NCBI GenBank assembly: GCA_016865015.1
Contig: CP018226.1
Span: 1,023,001 to 1,087,000 of the forward strand
Direction of reading: 5' to 3'
From: Rhizobiales bacterium IMCC20636
GTDB taxonomy: Bacteria; Pseudomonadota; Alphaproteobacteria; Rhizobiales; GCA-2746425
DNA length: 64,000 bases
Part shown: positions 44,715 to 54,364 of the stretch, in pieces
How the letters are laid out: each line of letters begins with the position of its first letter
Position numbering within the stretch: the first letter of the stretch is position 1
Translations under genes and position numbers: made by a program
The notes under the pieces: model-generated
The model's input: only the letters and a program-made list of their open reading frames with translations
What the model was told of the DNA's origin: nothing
The model's database searches: none

Positions 44715-45669
44715 CGCGACAAATATTGCCATTGGCCTGAGTGCGGCGGTTGTTGGCCTGAAAGACCAGACGCCATTGATCCTGACGATTCGTGCTGATG
44801 GTGCTGGGGATGGACAGGATATGCTGCCATTTGGTCCGTTTGACCCGTTGCGGCACCGGACCTTTGAGCTTGGGCTGCGGGCGTTTGTGGAGGCGCAGGC
44901 AGGTCTTCAGATCGGTCACGTCGAGCAGCTTTACACCTTTGGGGACAGAGGCCGCCATGCGCAGCCTGACGACAAGGCAGACCACGTTGTTTCGGTTGGT
45001 TATCTGGCATTAAGCCGGGGCGCTGCACCGGAGGATGCGATCAGCGCTGAAGCCCTGAAACTGTCTGGAGCTTCATTCCAGCCCTGGTATGTCTATTTCC
45101 CATGGGAGGACTGGCGCGCTGGACGGCCTGATGTTCTGGATCAGCATTTGCTTCCGGCGCTCTTCGAATGGGCTTCCGACGGAGACGTGACCAAAGCGGA
45201 ACGCCTGAAGCTGGCCTTTGCTCTGGATGGTCTGGTCTGGGATGATGAACGTGTGCTTGATCGGTATGAGTTGCTTTACGAGGCCGGCCTGGTCAATGAA
45301 GCGGCGGCTGACGGGCGGGATTCAAGACTTGTCACCGCCATGTTTGCCCGCACCGGGCGGGCCATGCGCTATGACCATCGCCGCATTCTGGCGACAGCCA
45401 TCTCCCGGCTGCGTGCAAAGTTGAAATACCGCCCTTTGGTGTTTGAGCTGATGGGTGACGAATTTACCCTGACCGAATTGCAGAAGACTGTTGAAGCACT
45501 GGCAGGACGCCATCTTCACAAACAAAATTTTCGCCGGTTGGTTGAAGCCAATGCATTGGTCGAGCCGACCGGAACCACAAGTGTTCAAACCGGTGGCCGG
45601 CCGGCACAATTGTTCCGGTTTCGCCGCGAGGTTCTGTTGGAGCGTCCGGCGCCGGGATTGCGTGTCTGA
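44698..45669 (+). CDS. nadQ: NUDIX-like repressor of NAD biosynthesis
   Basis: 323 residues, two domains: N-terminal Nudix-like fold (about 1-150) with a degenerate Nudix box, so likely a ligand sensor and not a hydrolase, and a C-terminal winged helix (from about 165, KAERLKLAFALDGLVW and 'LVFELMGDEFTLTELQKTVEALAGR') as in NrtR-type regulators. It lies directly upstream of nadABC, and a palindrome sits in front of nadA. From memory, NadQ represses nadABC in Rhizobiales. ATG at 44698 or 44701. Confidence 0.85.
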   Translation: MMARSDATNIAIGLSAAVVGLKDQTPLILTIRADGAGDGQDMLPFGPFDPLRHRTFELGLRAFVEAQAGLQIGHVEQLYTFGDRGRHAQPDDKADHVVSVGYLALSRGAAPEDAISAEALKLSGASFQPWYVYFPWEDWRAGRPDVLDQHLLPALFEWASDGDVTKAERLKLAFALDGLVWDDERVLDRYELLYEAGLVNEAAADGRDSRLVTAMFARTGRAMRYDHRRILATAISRLRAKLKYRPLVFELMGDEFTLTELQKTVEALAGRHLHKQNFRRLVEANALVEPTGTTSVQTGGRPAQLFRFRREVLLERPAPGLRV

Positions 45670-45751
45670 ATCCCGCCTTGAGCCGAACCACCAAAGGCGG
45701 AATGCAGGCTGATCCGGTTTGAGGCTTGCAAACTACCGTCATTTCCATATA

Positions 45752-45770
45752 TATACTCAGATTGAGTATA
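45752..45770. promoter_or_regulatory. Candidate NadQ operator before nadABC
   Basis: Perfect inverted repeat TATACTCA-GAT-TGAGTATA, 76-94 bases before the nadA start. Single copy, located just after the nadQ gene. Spacing and symmetry suit a dimeric winged-helix repressor. Confidence 0.7.
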
Positions 45771-45845
45771 AGTAAGATTGTTGGTAACCCTCACAAGGCA
45801 GGTGTTCTGCTGCGGTTGGGACACCAATGAACAGTGGAGGGCGCT

Positions 45846-46946
45846 ATGTCCACAACATCAGTAACGGCAATTGATGATCGGTCTGCCGGTCAGTCCGGTT
45901 CCAGATCTGTGCCGGAAACGGCCGCAGCGCGTTTTGGCGTTCTGCCTAGCCCGGATTTGACCTACACGGACGAGATCGCAGCAGCGACTGCGACGATCTA
46001 CGAAAAGGTGAAAGATCAGATTCCCGCGATTGAATGGCCGGTCTTTGCGCCATTGATCTATCATATCAATAAGATCAAGAAGCAGCGGAATGCTGTTATT
46101 CTGGCGCATAATTATCAGACGCCCGAAATTTTTCATGGTGTCGCGGATTTTGTTGGCGACAGTCTCCAACTTGCAATTGAAGCCAGTCAAATTGATGAGG
46201 ACATCATCGTCCAGTGTGGCGTGCATTTCATGGCGGAAACGTCAAAGATGCTGAGCCCGCAGAAGACTGTTCTCATTCCCGACAGCCGTGCCGGTTGCTC
46301 GCTGGCTTCTTCGATAAATGGCGCTGATGTGCGCTTGCTCCGTGAAGCCTATCCGGGCGTTCCTGTGGTGGCCTATGTCAACACGACGGCTGAGGTAAAA
46401 GCGGAAGTCGATATCTGCTGCACGTCATCCAATGCTGTCCAGATTGTCGAGAGCCTCGGTGTGCCGAAGGTTATTTTCCTGCCTGACCAGTATCTGGCGA
46501 GCTTTGTGGCCAGCCAGACCGATGTGGAAATCATTTCCTGGAAAGGTGCGTGTGAAGTGCATGAGCGCTTTACCGGTGAAGAGTTGCGCAGATACCGCGA
46601 AGACGATCCATCGATCAAGATCATCGCGCATCCCGAATGTCCGCCAGATGTGGTGGCTGAAGCCGATTTTACAGGTTCGACGGCCCATATGATCGACTGG
46701 GTCAAAGATCGACGTCCTGAAAAGGTGGTGATGGTTACCGAATGCTCCATGGCGAGCAATGTTGCCGCTGAGGTGCCGGAGGTACAATTCATCAAACCGT
46801 GCAATCTGTGTCCACATATGAAGCGGATCACGCTTGCCAATATTCTTGATTGCCTGCTGACCATGGAAGAAGAGGTTCTGATCGATCCTTCGGTGGCCGA
46901 ACGGGCGCGCAATTCCGTTGAGCGCATGATCAACTGGAAGAATTGA
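45846..46946 (+). CDS. nadA: Quinolinate synthase
   Basis: 366 residues from ATG 45846, with GGAGG 6 bases upstream. Joins iminoaspartate and dihydroxyacetone phosphate into quinolinate using a [4Fe-4S] cluster. Cluster ligands are seen in [24 protein letters not shown] and [12 protein letters not shown]. First gene of nadABC; nadB starts 7 bases after its stop. Confidence 0.97.
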   Translation: MSTTSVTAIDDRSAGQSGSRSVPETAAARFGVLPSPDLTYTDEIAAATATIYEKVKDQIPAIEWPVFAPLIYHINKIKKQRNAVILAHNYQTPEIFHGVADFVGDSLQLAIEASQIDEDIIVQCGVHFMAETSKMLSPQKTVLIPDSRAGCSLASSINGADVRLLREAYPGVPVVAYVNTTAEVKAEVDICCTSSNAVQIVESLGVPKVIFLPDQYLASFVASQTDVEIISWKGACEVHERFTGEELRRYREDDPSIKIIAHPECPPDVVAEADFTGSTAHMIDWVKDRRPEKVVMVTECSMASNVAAEVPEVQFIKPCNLCPHMKRITLANILDCLLTMEEEVLIDPSVAERARNSVERMINWKN

Positions 46947-46953
46947 TTGAATC

Positions 46954-48546
46954 ATGGTTGAGATTCTGACGTCTCATTCAAATGAGGGCATTGATGACGT
47001 GGTCATCGTGGGTGGTGGGCTTGCAGGCTTGTTCTGTGCGCTGAAACTGGCACCCAGACCCGTCACTGTGCTGACATCTGCGCCAATTGGCGAGGGGGCT
47101 TCCTCGGCCTGGGCACAAGGCGGCATCGCTGCGGCCATGTCTCCCGGTGACAGTGCGGATTCTCATGTGGCCGACACGGTTGCTGCCGGGGCGGGCCTTG
47201 TGGATGAGAAAATCGCTCGTGTCATGGCGACCGAGGCATCTGACCGTATTCACGATCTTCTGGACTATGGCGTTCCCTTTGACAAGGATCTGGAAGGCCA
47301 TCTGAAACTATCGCGTGAGGCTGCACATTCGGAACGCCGGATTGTGCGTGTGCGCGGCGACATGGCGGGCGCTGCCATCATGAGCGCTTTGGTTGCGGCT
47401 GTGCGCAAGACACCATCCATTCGCGTGCTTGAAGGGTATGTCGGCGAACAATTGCGCATGAATGGCAAACAGGTGAGTGGAATCATTGCACAGGATTTGC
47501 GCGGCGGTCTGACCAATCGCATCCTTCTGCCTGCGCGGGCCATTGTCATCTCCTCCGGTGGTGTAGGTGGCCTGTATGCGGTTACCACAAACCCCGAGCA
47601 GGCACGTGGTGGCGGTATTGCCATGGCGGCCCAGGCTGGCGCGATCCTGTCGGATCTGGAGTTTGTCCAGTTTCATCCAACCGCCATCAATATCGGCCGT
47701 GACCCGGCACCGCTGGCAACGGAAGCCCTGCGCGGCGAAGGGGCTCATCTGATTGATAATGATGGTCACCGCTTCATGCTGGATATTCATGAAGACGCAG
47801 AACTGGCACCCCGTGACATTGTGGCCCGTGCCATTCACACACAGGTGCAGAGCGGCAAGGGCGCTTTTCTGGATTGCCGCAAAAGTGTCGGCGAAAAATT
47901 TCCCGACCAGTTCCCGACGGTCTATGCGTCCTGCATGTCGGCCAACATCAATCCGGTGACCGATCCCATTCCGGTGGTTCCGGCAGAGCATTATCACATG
48001 GGCGGTGTTCATGTTGATGCGCGGGGGCGCACTTCTGTTGACGGGCTGTGGGCTTGCGGCGAAGCCGCTGCGACCGGCGCCCATGGCGCAAACCGGCTTG
48101 CATCCAACTCATTGCTGGAAGCGGTGGTGTTTGCCACCCGTATTGCGCAGGACATCAAGAACACCTTGCCATCGCCGCAACGCCATAACTGGCCGGAAGA
48201 AGCGATGCCGGAAGTCACGGATCGCTCCGAATTGGATGAAGAGGTGGTCACACTGATCCGTGAAACCATGTCGAAATATGTCGGGGTTGCCCGAGATGGT
48301 GAGGGCCTCCGGACGGCGATCAGGATTTTCGATGATCTCTACCGGAAGCCGCTGATGCCGCGTGTTGCCAATATGGCGCTTGTGGCGCGCTGTATTGCCG
48401 CTGCTGCCTTTGCGCGGGAGGAGAGTCGGGGTGGGCATATGCGCCTCGATTTCCCCGATACGGAAGAAGCCTGGCACCACCGCACCTATTTGACCCTTGA
48501 AGATGTTGACCAGATTGTTGCATCAGCGCTGCCAAAGGCAGCATGA
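46954..48546 (+). CDS. nadB: L-aspartate oxidase
   Basis: 530 residues. FAD-binding [16 protein letters not shown] near residue 20, '[21 protein letters not shown]', and the active-site region [10 protein letters not shown], '[24 protein letters not shown]', [15 protein letters not shown]. Oxidises aspartate to iminoaspartate for NadA. Sits between nadA and nadC. Confidence 0.97.
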   Translation: MVEILTSHSNEGIDDVVIVGGGLAGLFCALKLAPRPVTVLTSAPIGEGASSAWAQGGIAAAMSPGDSADSHVADTVAAGAGLVDEKIARVMATEASDRIHDLLDYGVPFDKDLEGHLKLSREAAHSERRIVRVRGDMAGAAIMSALVAAVRKTPSIRVLEGYVGEQLRMNGKQVSGIIAQDLRGGLTNRILLPARAIVISSGGVGGLYAVTTNPEQARGGGIAMAAQAGAILSDLEFVQFHPTAINIGRDPAPLATEALRGEGAHLIDNDGHRFMLDIHEDAELAPRDIVARAIHTQVQSGKGAFLDCRKSVGEKFPDQFPTVYASCMSANINPVTDPIPVVPAEHYHMGGVHVDARGRTSVDGLWACGEAAATGAHGANRLASNSLLEAVVFATRIAQDIKNTLPSPQRHNWPEEAMPEVTDRSELDEEVVTLIRETMSKYVGVARDGEGLRTAIRIFDDLYRKPLMPRVANMALVARCIAAAAFAREESRGGHMRLDFPDTEEAWHHRTYLTLEDVDQIVASALPKAA

Positions 48547-48555
48547 CGGAGCCTT

Positions 48556-49440
48556 ATGACAGACACAGACCTGCAATCCTACAAGCCTGAATTGCCGAGC
48601 GTGATGGTTGATGACGCTGTGCGTGCTGCATTGCGCGAAGACCTTGGCCGGGCTGGTGACATCACAACTCTTGCCACGATTCCGCCGGATGCGATGGCGA
48701 ATGTGATCATTGCTTCGCGCGAAGAAGGCGTGCTGTCGGGCATGCCACTGGCCCGCGCGGCCTTTCGCGCAATCAATCCCGATATTCAGTTTGAAACCCT
48801 GATTGATGATGGTGATACGATCGCGCCAGGTGATGTGGTGGCCAGGATCAAAGGTCGGGCGCGCGATGTGCTGTCGGCAGAACGCGTGGCTTTGAACTAT
48901 CTCGGTCACATGAGCGGAATTGCAACGGCCACCGCTCAATTCGCAGCGAAAATTACACATACCAATGCGCGTGTCTGCTGCACCCGCAAGACCACGCCTG
49001 GTTTGCGGGCCTTTGAAAAATACGCAGTGCGGTGCGGAGGTGGCGCCAATCATCGATTTGGACTGGATGATGCTGTCTTGATCAAGGACAACCATATTGG
49101 GGTTGTCGGCGATATCGCCAGAACCGTGGAAACAGCACGCGCCTATGTGGGTCATCTGGTCAAGATTGAAGTTGAAGTTGATACGCTGGAGCAGCTGGCC
49201 TCTGTGCTGCCGGCCAAACCGGATGTGGTTCTGCTCGACAATATGGACGCGGCGACCCTGCGAAAAGCCATTGCCTTGGTGAAGAAGCTCAACCCTTCGA
49301 CCAAAACCGAAGCTTCCGGTGGGATCAAGCTGGACACGATTGCTGAAAAAGCCGAGACGGGGGTGGATTACATCTCGACAGGCTGGATCACCCATTCAGC
49401 CCCTGTGCTGGATCTGGGGCTGGATACCTCAATTGTCTAA
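48556..49440 (+). CDS. nadC: Nicotinate-nucleotide pyrophosphorylase (carboxylating)
   Basis: 294 residues. Converts quinolinate and PRPP to nicotinate mononucleotide. Signatures: [54 protein letters not shown] and '[24 protein letters not shown]'. Last nadABC gene; its stop overlaps that of the convergent P-loop gene by a few bases. Confidence 0.97.
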   Translation: MTDTDLQSYKPELPSVMVDDAVRAALREDLGRAGDITTLATIPPDAMANVIIASREEGVLSGMPLARAAFRAINPDIQFETLIDDGDTIAPGDVVARIKGRARDVLSAERVALNYLGHMSGIATATAQFAAKITHTNARVCCTRKTTPGLRAFEKYAVRCGGGANHRFGLDDAVLIKDNHIGVVGDIARTVETARAYVGHLVKIEVEVDTLEQLASVLPAKPDVVLLDNMDAATLRKAIALVKKLNPSTKTEASGGIKLDTIAEKAETGVDYISTGWITHSAPVLDLGLDTSIV

Positions 49441-49958
49441 GCCTGACTTGTTTGCGCGATCGGCCAGGGCCGCTGTCTGATCGACTTTTCGGCGAGCAGG
49501 CTGTTCCAGGCCGCGACGCCAAAATCATCGGATTGAGTGGCTAGCAGATAGCGCAGCCATGATTTCCACTTTCCGACATGCAGAAAATGGCTTGGTTTCA
49601 TGCGTTGCAGATAGCGTTTTCGCAAGACATTGCGTTTAATGTGCGCTGTGTATCCGGCACGAATGGGGACTGCTTTTCCAAGGGTATCGATAAATTCGCT
49701 ATAGGCGCGTCGGTGCGCCGGGTCAGACAGCTTGTTGGTGGCAAACTCCACAATCAGTGTTCCATCCTGAAACCGCTTCGTGTGGAGAGATTTCCAGTCG
49801 GTCCGATGTACCGGTTCGGGACACAGGTCAGGCAGGTCAAATTCATTGGGTGCAGCCACAATTTTCTGTGCGATTGTGGTCTTGCCACTTCCCGCAGGGC
49901 CGCCAACCAGCAATATAGCCTCGACGCCGTTCAGCGACTGATTTATCATGAATGCCAT
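49437..49958 (-). CDS. Small P-loop NTPase or kinase-like protein, function unknown
   Basis: 173 residues. Walker [18 protein letters not shown] near residue 20 and an uncharacterised remainder with several basic helices ([25 protein letters not shown]). It may be a nucleoside/sugar kinase or sulfotransferase-like P-loop protein; no signature decides. ATG at 49958 is close to GGG; the ATG at 49949 is an alternative. Divergent from the glycosyltransferase gene, tail-to-tail with nadC. Confidence 0.7.
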   Translation of the reverse strand: MAFMINQSLNGVEAILLVGGPAGSGKTTIAQKIVAAPNEFDLPDLCPEPVHRTDWKSLHTKRFQDGTLIVEFATNKLSDPAHRRAYSEFIDTLGKAVPIRAGYTAHIKRNVLRKRYLQRMKPSHFLHVGKWKSWLRYLLATQSDDFGVAAWNSLLAEKSIRQRPWPIAQTSQA

Positions 49959-50023
49959 TCCCTTTCAGACCGTCAGTTTTTGCACGATCCGCCCTGTAAG
50001 TCCTACCCTGTGAGTCCCGTATC

Positions 50024-51067
50024 ATGAAGCCTGTTGAAAACATCAAATTTGCGCAGGCCATTGTCGGCGAGGCGCATGGTGGGGCTGAGCGGTTTTTTGT
50101 CAAGTTGGCAATCGCATTGCATGAGATAGGGATGCAGCAAAGCCTGTTCATCGGGCGCGACAAGGAGCGTTTTGAAGAATTGTCGGACGCCGGACTGCCT
50201 GTGCAGCAATTTGATTTTTCCAAAGGTCCAAAGGGCTGGCTTGCCACCAAATTCTTTCAAAGGGCACTTGTGGCCGAAAAGCCAGATGTGGTGATGGCAT
50301 GGATGAACCGCGCAGCACGGCGCATTCCTGCTGGGAATTTCAAACGTGTCGCCAGATTTGGCGGTTATTATCCGCTGAAATATTATTCCGGTTTTGATCA
50401 CATCATATGCAATACGCCTGATCTGGAACGGTTCTGCAAGGCAGAAGGGTGGGCTGCGGACAAGGTCAGCACCATTTCCAATTTCGGCGAATTGCCAGAC
50501 ATGCCTCCTGTCCAGCGGTCCGACTTTGATACGGCTGACGAGGCTTTTGTCATTCTGGCCAGTGGTCGCCTGCATCCATCAAAAGGGTTTGATACACTGA
50601 TCCGTGCCATGCAGAGCGTCCCTTCGCATGCGGTGTTATGGCTGGCGGGCGCTGGCGAGGATGAGGCGGAGCTTCGCGGTCTTGTGGATGCGTTGAATCT
50701 TGGTACCCGAATTCGATTTCTGGGGTGGCGGCATGATCAATCATCTTTGCTGGACAGGGCTGATTTGTGTGCGGTTCCATCGCGCCATGAGCCCTTGTCA
50801 AATGTTGTGATTGAAGCCTGGTCCAAGAGGGTGCCGGTGGTCGCAACCGCATCGGAAGGGCCGAGCTGGCTTTTGGGGGATACTGGCGCGGTGGGCGCTC
50901 TTGTTGCGATTGACGATCATGAGGCGTTGGGTCGGCAGATTACCCGCTTTGCCAATGATAATGCTCTGCGACTTTCTGTATCAGCTGCTGCATTCGAAAA
51001 ATGGACTGCCGGTTTTTCGAAAGCTGCCATTGTCGATCAGTATTCACGGTTTTTGCAGGCGCTTTGA
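50024..51067 (+). CDS. Glycosyltransferase family 4 (GT-B fold)
   Basis: 347 residues. N-terminal 'FAQAIVGEAHGGAERFFVKLAIAL', the acceptor domain of GT-B enzymes, and C-terminal donor site ASGRLHPSKGFDTLIRAM, LAGAGEDEAELRGLV, FLGWRHD and 'VPSRHEPLSNVVIEAWSKRVPVVA' (EX7E-type motif). Likely adds a sugar to lipopolysaccharide or another surface glycan. No other glycan genes are adjacent. Confidence 0.92.
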   Translation: MKPVENIKFAQAIVGEAHGGAERFFVKLAIALHEIGMQQSLFIGRDKERFEELSDAGLPVQQFDFSKGPKGWLATKFFQRALVAEKPDVVMAWMNRAARRIPAGNFKRVARFGGYYPLKYYSGFDHIICNTPDLERFCKAEGWAADKVSTISNFGELPDMPPVQRSDFDTADEAFVILASGRLHPSKGFDTLIRAMQSVPSHAVLWLAGAGEDEAELRGLVDALNLGTRIRFLGWRHDQSSLLDRADLCAVPSRHEPLSNVVIEAWSKRVPVVATASEGPSWLLGDTGAVGALVAIDDHEALGRQITRFANDNALRLSVSAAAFEKWTAGFSKAAIVDQYSRFLQAL

Positions 51068-51075
51068 GTTTGTCT

Positions 51076-51084
51076 TGCAGCGCA
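51076..51084 (-). promoter_or_regulatory. TGCRYTGCA-type site 1 upstream of ppdK
   Basis: Plus strand TGCAGCGCA, minus strand TGCGCTGCA, immediately after the glycosyltransferase stop. A second site lies 104 bases further on. Confidence 0.4.
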
Positions 51085-51178
51085 GCGTAAAGCGGGCCTA
51101 ATGTCCGACAGCTTCAATTTTTCACTGTCGATGATTGCTTCTACGGCTTAATTTTTCCAAATATTGGAATTTTCCTTA

Positions 51179-51191
51179 TTGCGCTGCAGCA
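51179..51191 (+). promoter_or_regulatory. TGCRYTGCA-type site 2 upstream of ppdK
   Basis: TTGCGCTGCAGCA, about 95-107 bases before the ppdK start. It agrees at 12 of 13 bases with the minus-strand site before hbd (TTGCACTGCAGCA). A further CTGC follows at 51194. Confidence 0.5.
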
Positions 51192-51285
51192 AACTGCGCG
51201 TTAGGGCTATGGCCCGTGGGGGCATGCCGGGAGTGAATTCTACATATCCGATGTGGAAACCTCGGTGCGGTCGGAGGAACGCGTT

Positions 51286-53952
51286 GTGGAAAAGTGGGTC
51301 TATGAATTTGGCGATGGTCGGGCTGAAGGCTCGGCTGAAATGCGCAATTTATTGGGTGGGAAGGGTGCGAATCTGGCAGAAATGTCGTCACTCGGACTGC
51401 CTGTGCCTCCAGGCTTTACTGTCACAACTGACGTTTGTACCTATTATTATGCCAATGACAGATCTTTCCCCGACCTGCTGAAAGAGCAGGTTGAAAATGC
51501 GTTGTCGACGATCGCAACCCTGTCGGGCCGCCGGTTTGGCGATGATGAAAATCCGCTGTTGATGTCGGTTCGGTCCGGAGCGCGCAGTTCCATGCCGGGG
51601 ATGATGGATACGGTCTTGAATCTCGGCCTGAATGACAATTCAGTGGAGGCCATAGCGGCACAATCGGGCGATGCACGCTTTGCCTATGACAGCTACCGTC
51701 GCTTTATCCAGATGTATAGCGATGTGGTGATGGGACTGGACCATCACGCCTTTGAAGATATTCTGGAATCCTTCAAACATCGTGCCGGTTACATTCTGGA
51801 TACCGATCTGACCGCTGATGACTGGAAGAGCATTGTCGTCGATTACAAGAAACTGGTTGAAGATGAGTTGGAAACCCCGTTTCCGCAAGACCCGAAAGAT
51901 CAGCTTTGGGGCGGAATTGGTGCTGTTTTCCAGTCATGGATGGCACCTCGGGCCATTACCTATCGTGCGATCAACAATATTCCATCAGATTGGGGCACTG
52001 CGGTCAGTGTACAGTCGATGGTGTTTGGCAATATGGGGCCGGATTCTGCGACTGGCGTTGCCTTCACACGCAATCCGTCCACTGGTGAGAATGCGCTGTA
52101 TGGCGAGTTTCTGATCAATGCGCAGGGCGAAGATGTTGTGGCTGGCATTCGCACGCCGCAGAACCTGACTGAGGCGGCGCGCATTGAGGCGGGCAGTGAC
52201 GAGCCTTCACTGGAAGCCAAGATGCCGGAAGCCTTCGCAGAATTTTCACGGATCTGCGATCAGTTGGAGGCTCATTACAGCGATATGCAGGATCTGGAGT
52301 TTACCATTCAGGAAGGCAAGCTTTGGATGCTGCAGACCCGTTCGGGAAAACGCACGACAAAAGCAGCGCTGAAGATTGCGACAGATCTGGCCGCCGAGGG
52401 CTTGATCAGCAAACAGGAAGCTGTGCTGCGGATTGACCCGGCTGCACTTGACCAATTGCTGCATCCGACAATCGACCCGGATGCCAAGCGCAATGTGATT
52501 GCCAGAGGTTTGCCGGCGTCTCCTGGCGCTGCAAGTGGCGGGATCGTGTTTACCTCTGACGATGCCCAGGACGCCATGGCCCAGGGGCGCAATGTGATCC
52601 TGGTGCGTGTCGAAACCAGCCCGGAAGACATTCACGGAATGCATGCAGCGCAAGGCATCTTGACAGCGCGTGGCGGCATGACCAGCCATGCTGCCGTGGT
52701 GGCGCGTGGCATGGGCAAGCCCTGCGTCTCTGGCGCCAGCGGCATTCGGATTGATTTGCGCAACGAAACGCTGACCGTTGGGGACAAATCCTACCAGAGC
52801 GGTGATATCATCACGGTGGATGGCACAACCGGGCAGGTCCTGGAAGGTGAGATTGCGATGTTGCAGCCTGAATTGTCTGACGATTTCGCAACCTTGATGT
52901 CATGGGCCGATGCTGCCCGGACGATGGCGGTGCGTACGAATGCAGAAACTCCGGCAGATGCGCGCATGGCACTGAGCTTTGGTGCTGAAGGTATCGGGCT
53001 TTGCCGGACAGAGCACATGTTCTTTGATGGCGAGCGTATCATGGCGATGCGCGAAATGATCCTGGCCGAGGATGCGGCCGGACGGCGTGCTGCACTGGAT
53101 AAGCTGTTGCCGATGCAAACGGCCGACTTTACGGATTTGTTCGATATCATGCGGGGCAAGCCGGTCACAATCCGGTTGCTTGATCCGCCGCTGCATGAAT
53201 TTCTGCCGCAATCCGAATCAGATATGGAAGATGTGGCAAAAGCGCTCAAACTTCCAATTGATAAAATACGACAGCGTACCCGTGAGTTGCATGAGTTCAA
53301 TCCTATGCTCGGTCACCGGGGGTGTCGCCTGGCGGTGACCTATCCTGAAATTGCCGACATGCAGGCACGGGCCATTTTTGAAGCGGCAGTCGCCGCAGCG
53401 CAGAAAACCGGTGCTCCGGTAACGCCTGAAATAATGGTGCCTCTGGTATCCGTCAAACCGGAATTTGATCTCATCAAGGCACGTATCGATGCGGTGGCCA
53501 AGACCGTGATGAAAGAACGCGGTATTGAAATCAAGTACCAGGTTGGAACAATGGTCGAGTTGCCGCGTGCTGCGTTGCTGGCACACAAGATCGCCGAGAC
53601 TGCAGAGTTTTTCTCATTCGGTACCAATGATTTAACCCAAACGACTTTTGGTATCAGCCGTGATGATGCGACCTCGTTTTTGGGGCCATATGCGGCCCAG
53701 GGGCTGATTGATCAGGACCCGTTTGTGAGTCTTGATCAGGAGGGTGTCGGAGAATTGGTCCGCATGGGCGCGGAGCGTGGACGCGCGTCACGGCCTGATA
53801 TCAAGCTCGGCATTTGTGGTGAGCATGGCGGAGACCCTGCTTCCATTCATTTCTGTCAGTCTCTTGGTCTTGATTATATATCGTGTTCGCCATATCGGGT
53901 TCCAATTGCCCGGCTGGCGGCTGCACAGGCTGCTTTGAAACTCGGAAAATGA
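51286..53952 (+). CDS. ppdK: Pyruvate, phosphate dikinase
   Basis: 888 residues from a GTG at 51286, with GGAGG 8 bases upstream and the family N-terminus MEKWVYEFGDG; an in-frame GTG at 51253 is less likely. Interconverts pyruvate + ATP + Pi and PEP + AMP + PPi. Nucleotide-binding LLGGKGANLAEMSSLGLPVP, swivelling domain with catalytic His468 in GGMTSHAAVVARGMGKPCV, and PEP-binding TIM barrel with GICGEHGGDP. Works alongside Pyc at the pyruvate/PEP node. Confidence 0.98.
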   Translation: MEKWVYEFGDGRAEGSAEMRNLLGGKGANLAEMSSLGLPVPPGFTVTTDVCTYYYANDRSFPDLLKEQVENALSTIATLSGRRFGDDENPLLMSVRSGARSSMPGMMDTVLNLGLNDNSVEAIAAQSGDARFAYDSYRRFIQMYSDVVMGLDHHAFEDILESFKHRAGYILDTDLTADDWKSIVVDYKKLVEDELETPFPQDPKDQLWGGIGAVFQSWMAPRAITYRAINNIPSDWGTAVSVQSMVFGNMGPDSATGVAFTRNPSTGENALYGEFLINAQGEDVVAGIRTPQNLTEAARIEAGSDEPSLEAKMPEAFAEFSRICDQLEAHYSDMQDLEFTIQEGKLWMLQTRSGKRTTKAALKIATDLAAEGLISKQEAVLRIDPAALDQLLHPTIDPDAKRNVIARGLPASPGAASGGIVFTSDDAQDAMAQGRNVILVRVETSPEDIHGMHAAQGILTARGGMTSHAAVVARGMGKPCVSGASGIRIDLRNETLTVGDKSYQSGDIITVDGTTGQVLEGEIAMLQPELSDDFATLMSWADAARTMAVRTNAETPADARMALSFGAEGIGLCRTEHMFFDGERIMAMREMILAEDAAGRRAALDKLLPMQTADFTDLFDIMRGKPVTIRLLDPPLHEFLPQSESDMEDVAKALKLPIDKIRQRTRELHEFNPMLGHRGCRLAVTYPEIADMQARAIFEAAVAAAQKTGAPVTPEIMVPLVSVKPEFDLIKARIDAVAKTVMKERGIEIKYQVGTMVELPRAALLAHKIAETAEFFSFGTNDLTQTTFGISRDDATSFLGPYAAQGLIDQDPFVSLDQEGVGELVRMGAERGRASRPDIKLGICGEHGGDPASIHFCQSLGLDYISCSPYRVPIARLAAAQAALKLGK

Positions 53953-54364
53953 GATCCAAAAAACTGTGTTGCAAGTCCGTAACACTATGAAACAAGTGGT
54001 TATTTTGAGGGTTGCGAGCAGGCGGAAACTCTGCTTAAACTCAAGCCTAATACAGGTGTTGTTGTTGTTAATTTTTTTTCCGGGGCAAGTCTTTTCATAG
54101 CCACATTTTGAATGTCTATCGGCGCGGGTTGGATATCCGTCTCTAACGTGTGTCGTAATTCACATTCAGACTAATCTGCTGGCACCCTTTTATCTGCGGA
54201 TTGGATCCTGTTCTGAAGGCAAAAGCGGACTGTCCGCCAAATGCTGATGAATACGGTGTTCATGGCGAATTTAAAGAAAAAAACGTTATGGTTAACCAAT
54301 TACAAACAATTAACTGCAACATTTCTGCGAAACGTTAACCGAAACTCAAGGTTAATCAGTCCAA
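53953..54364. other. 412-base gap before sleB, no gene seen
   Basis: AT-rich, with a run of eight T at about 54072-54079 that has no clear stem before it. Near the sleB start are four TTAA(C) words (54292, 54310, 54335, 54352). Spacings are 13-14 rather than the 7 of CtrA boxes, so I do not call a CtrA site. Confidence 0.5.

Noticed and set aside
54292..54356. CtrA boxes before sleB
   Set aside because: TTAA words are present but spaced 13-14 bases, not the TTAA-N7-TTAA of CtrA; AT-richness explains them.
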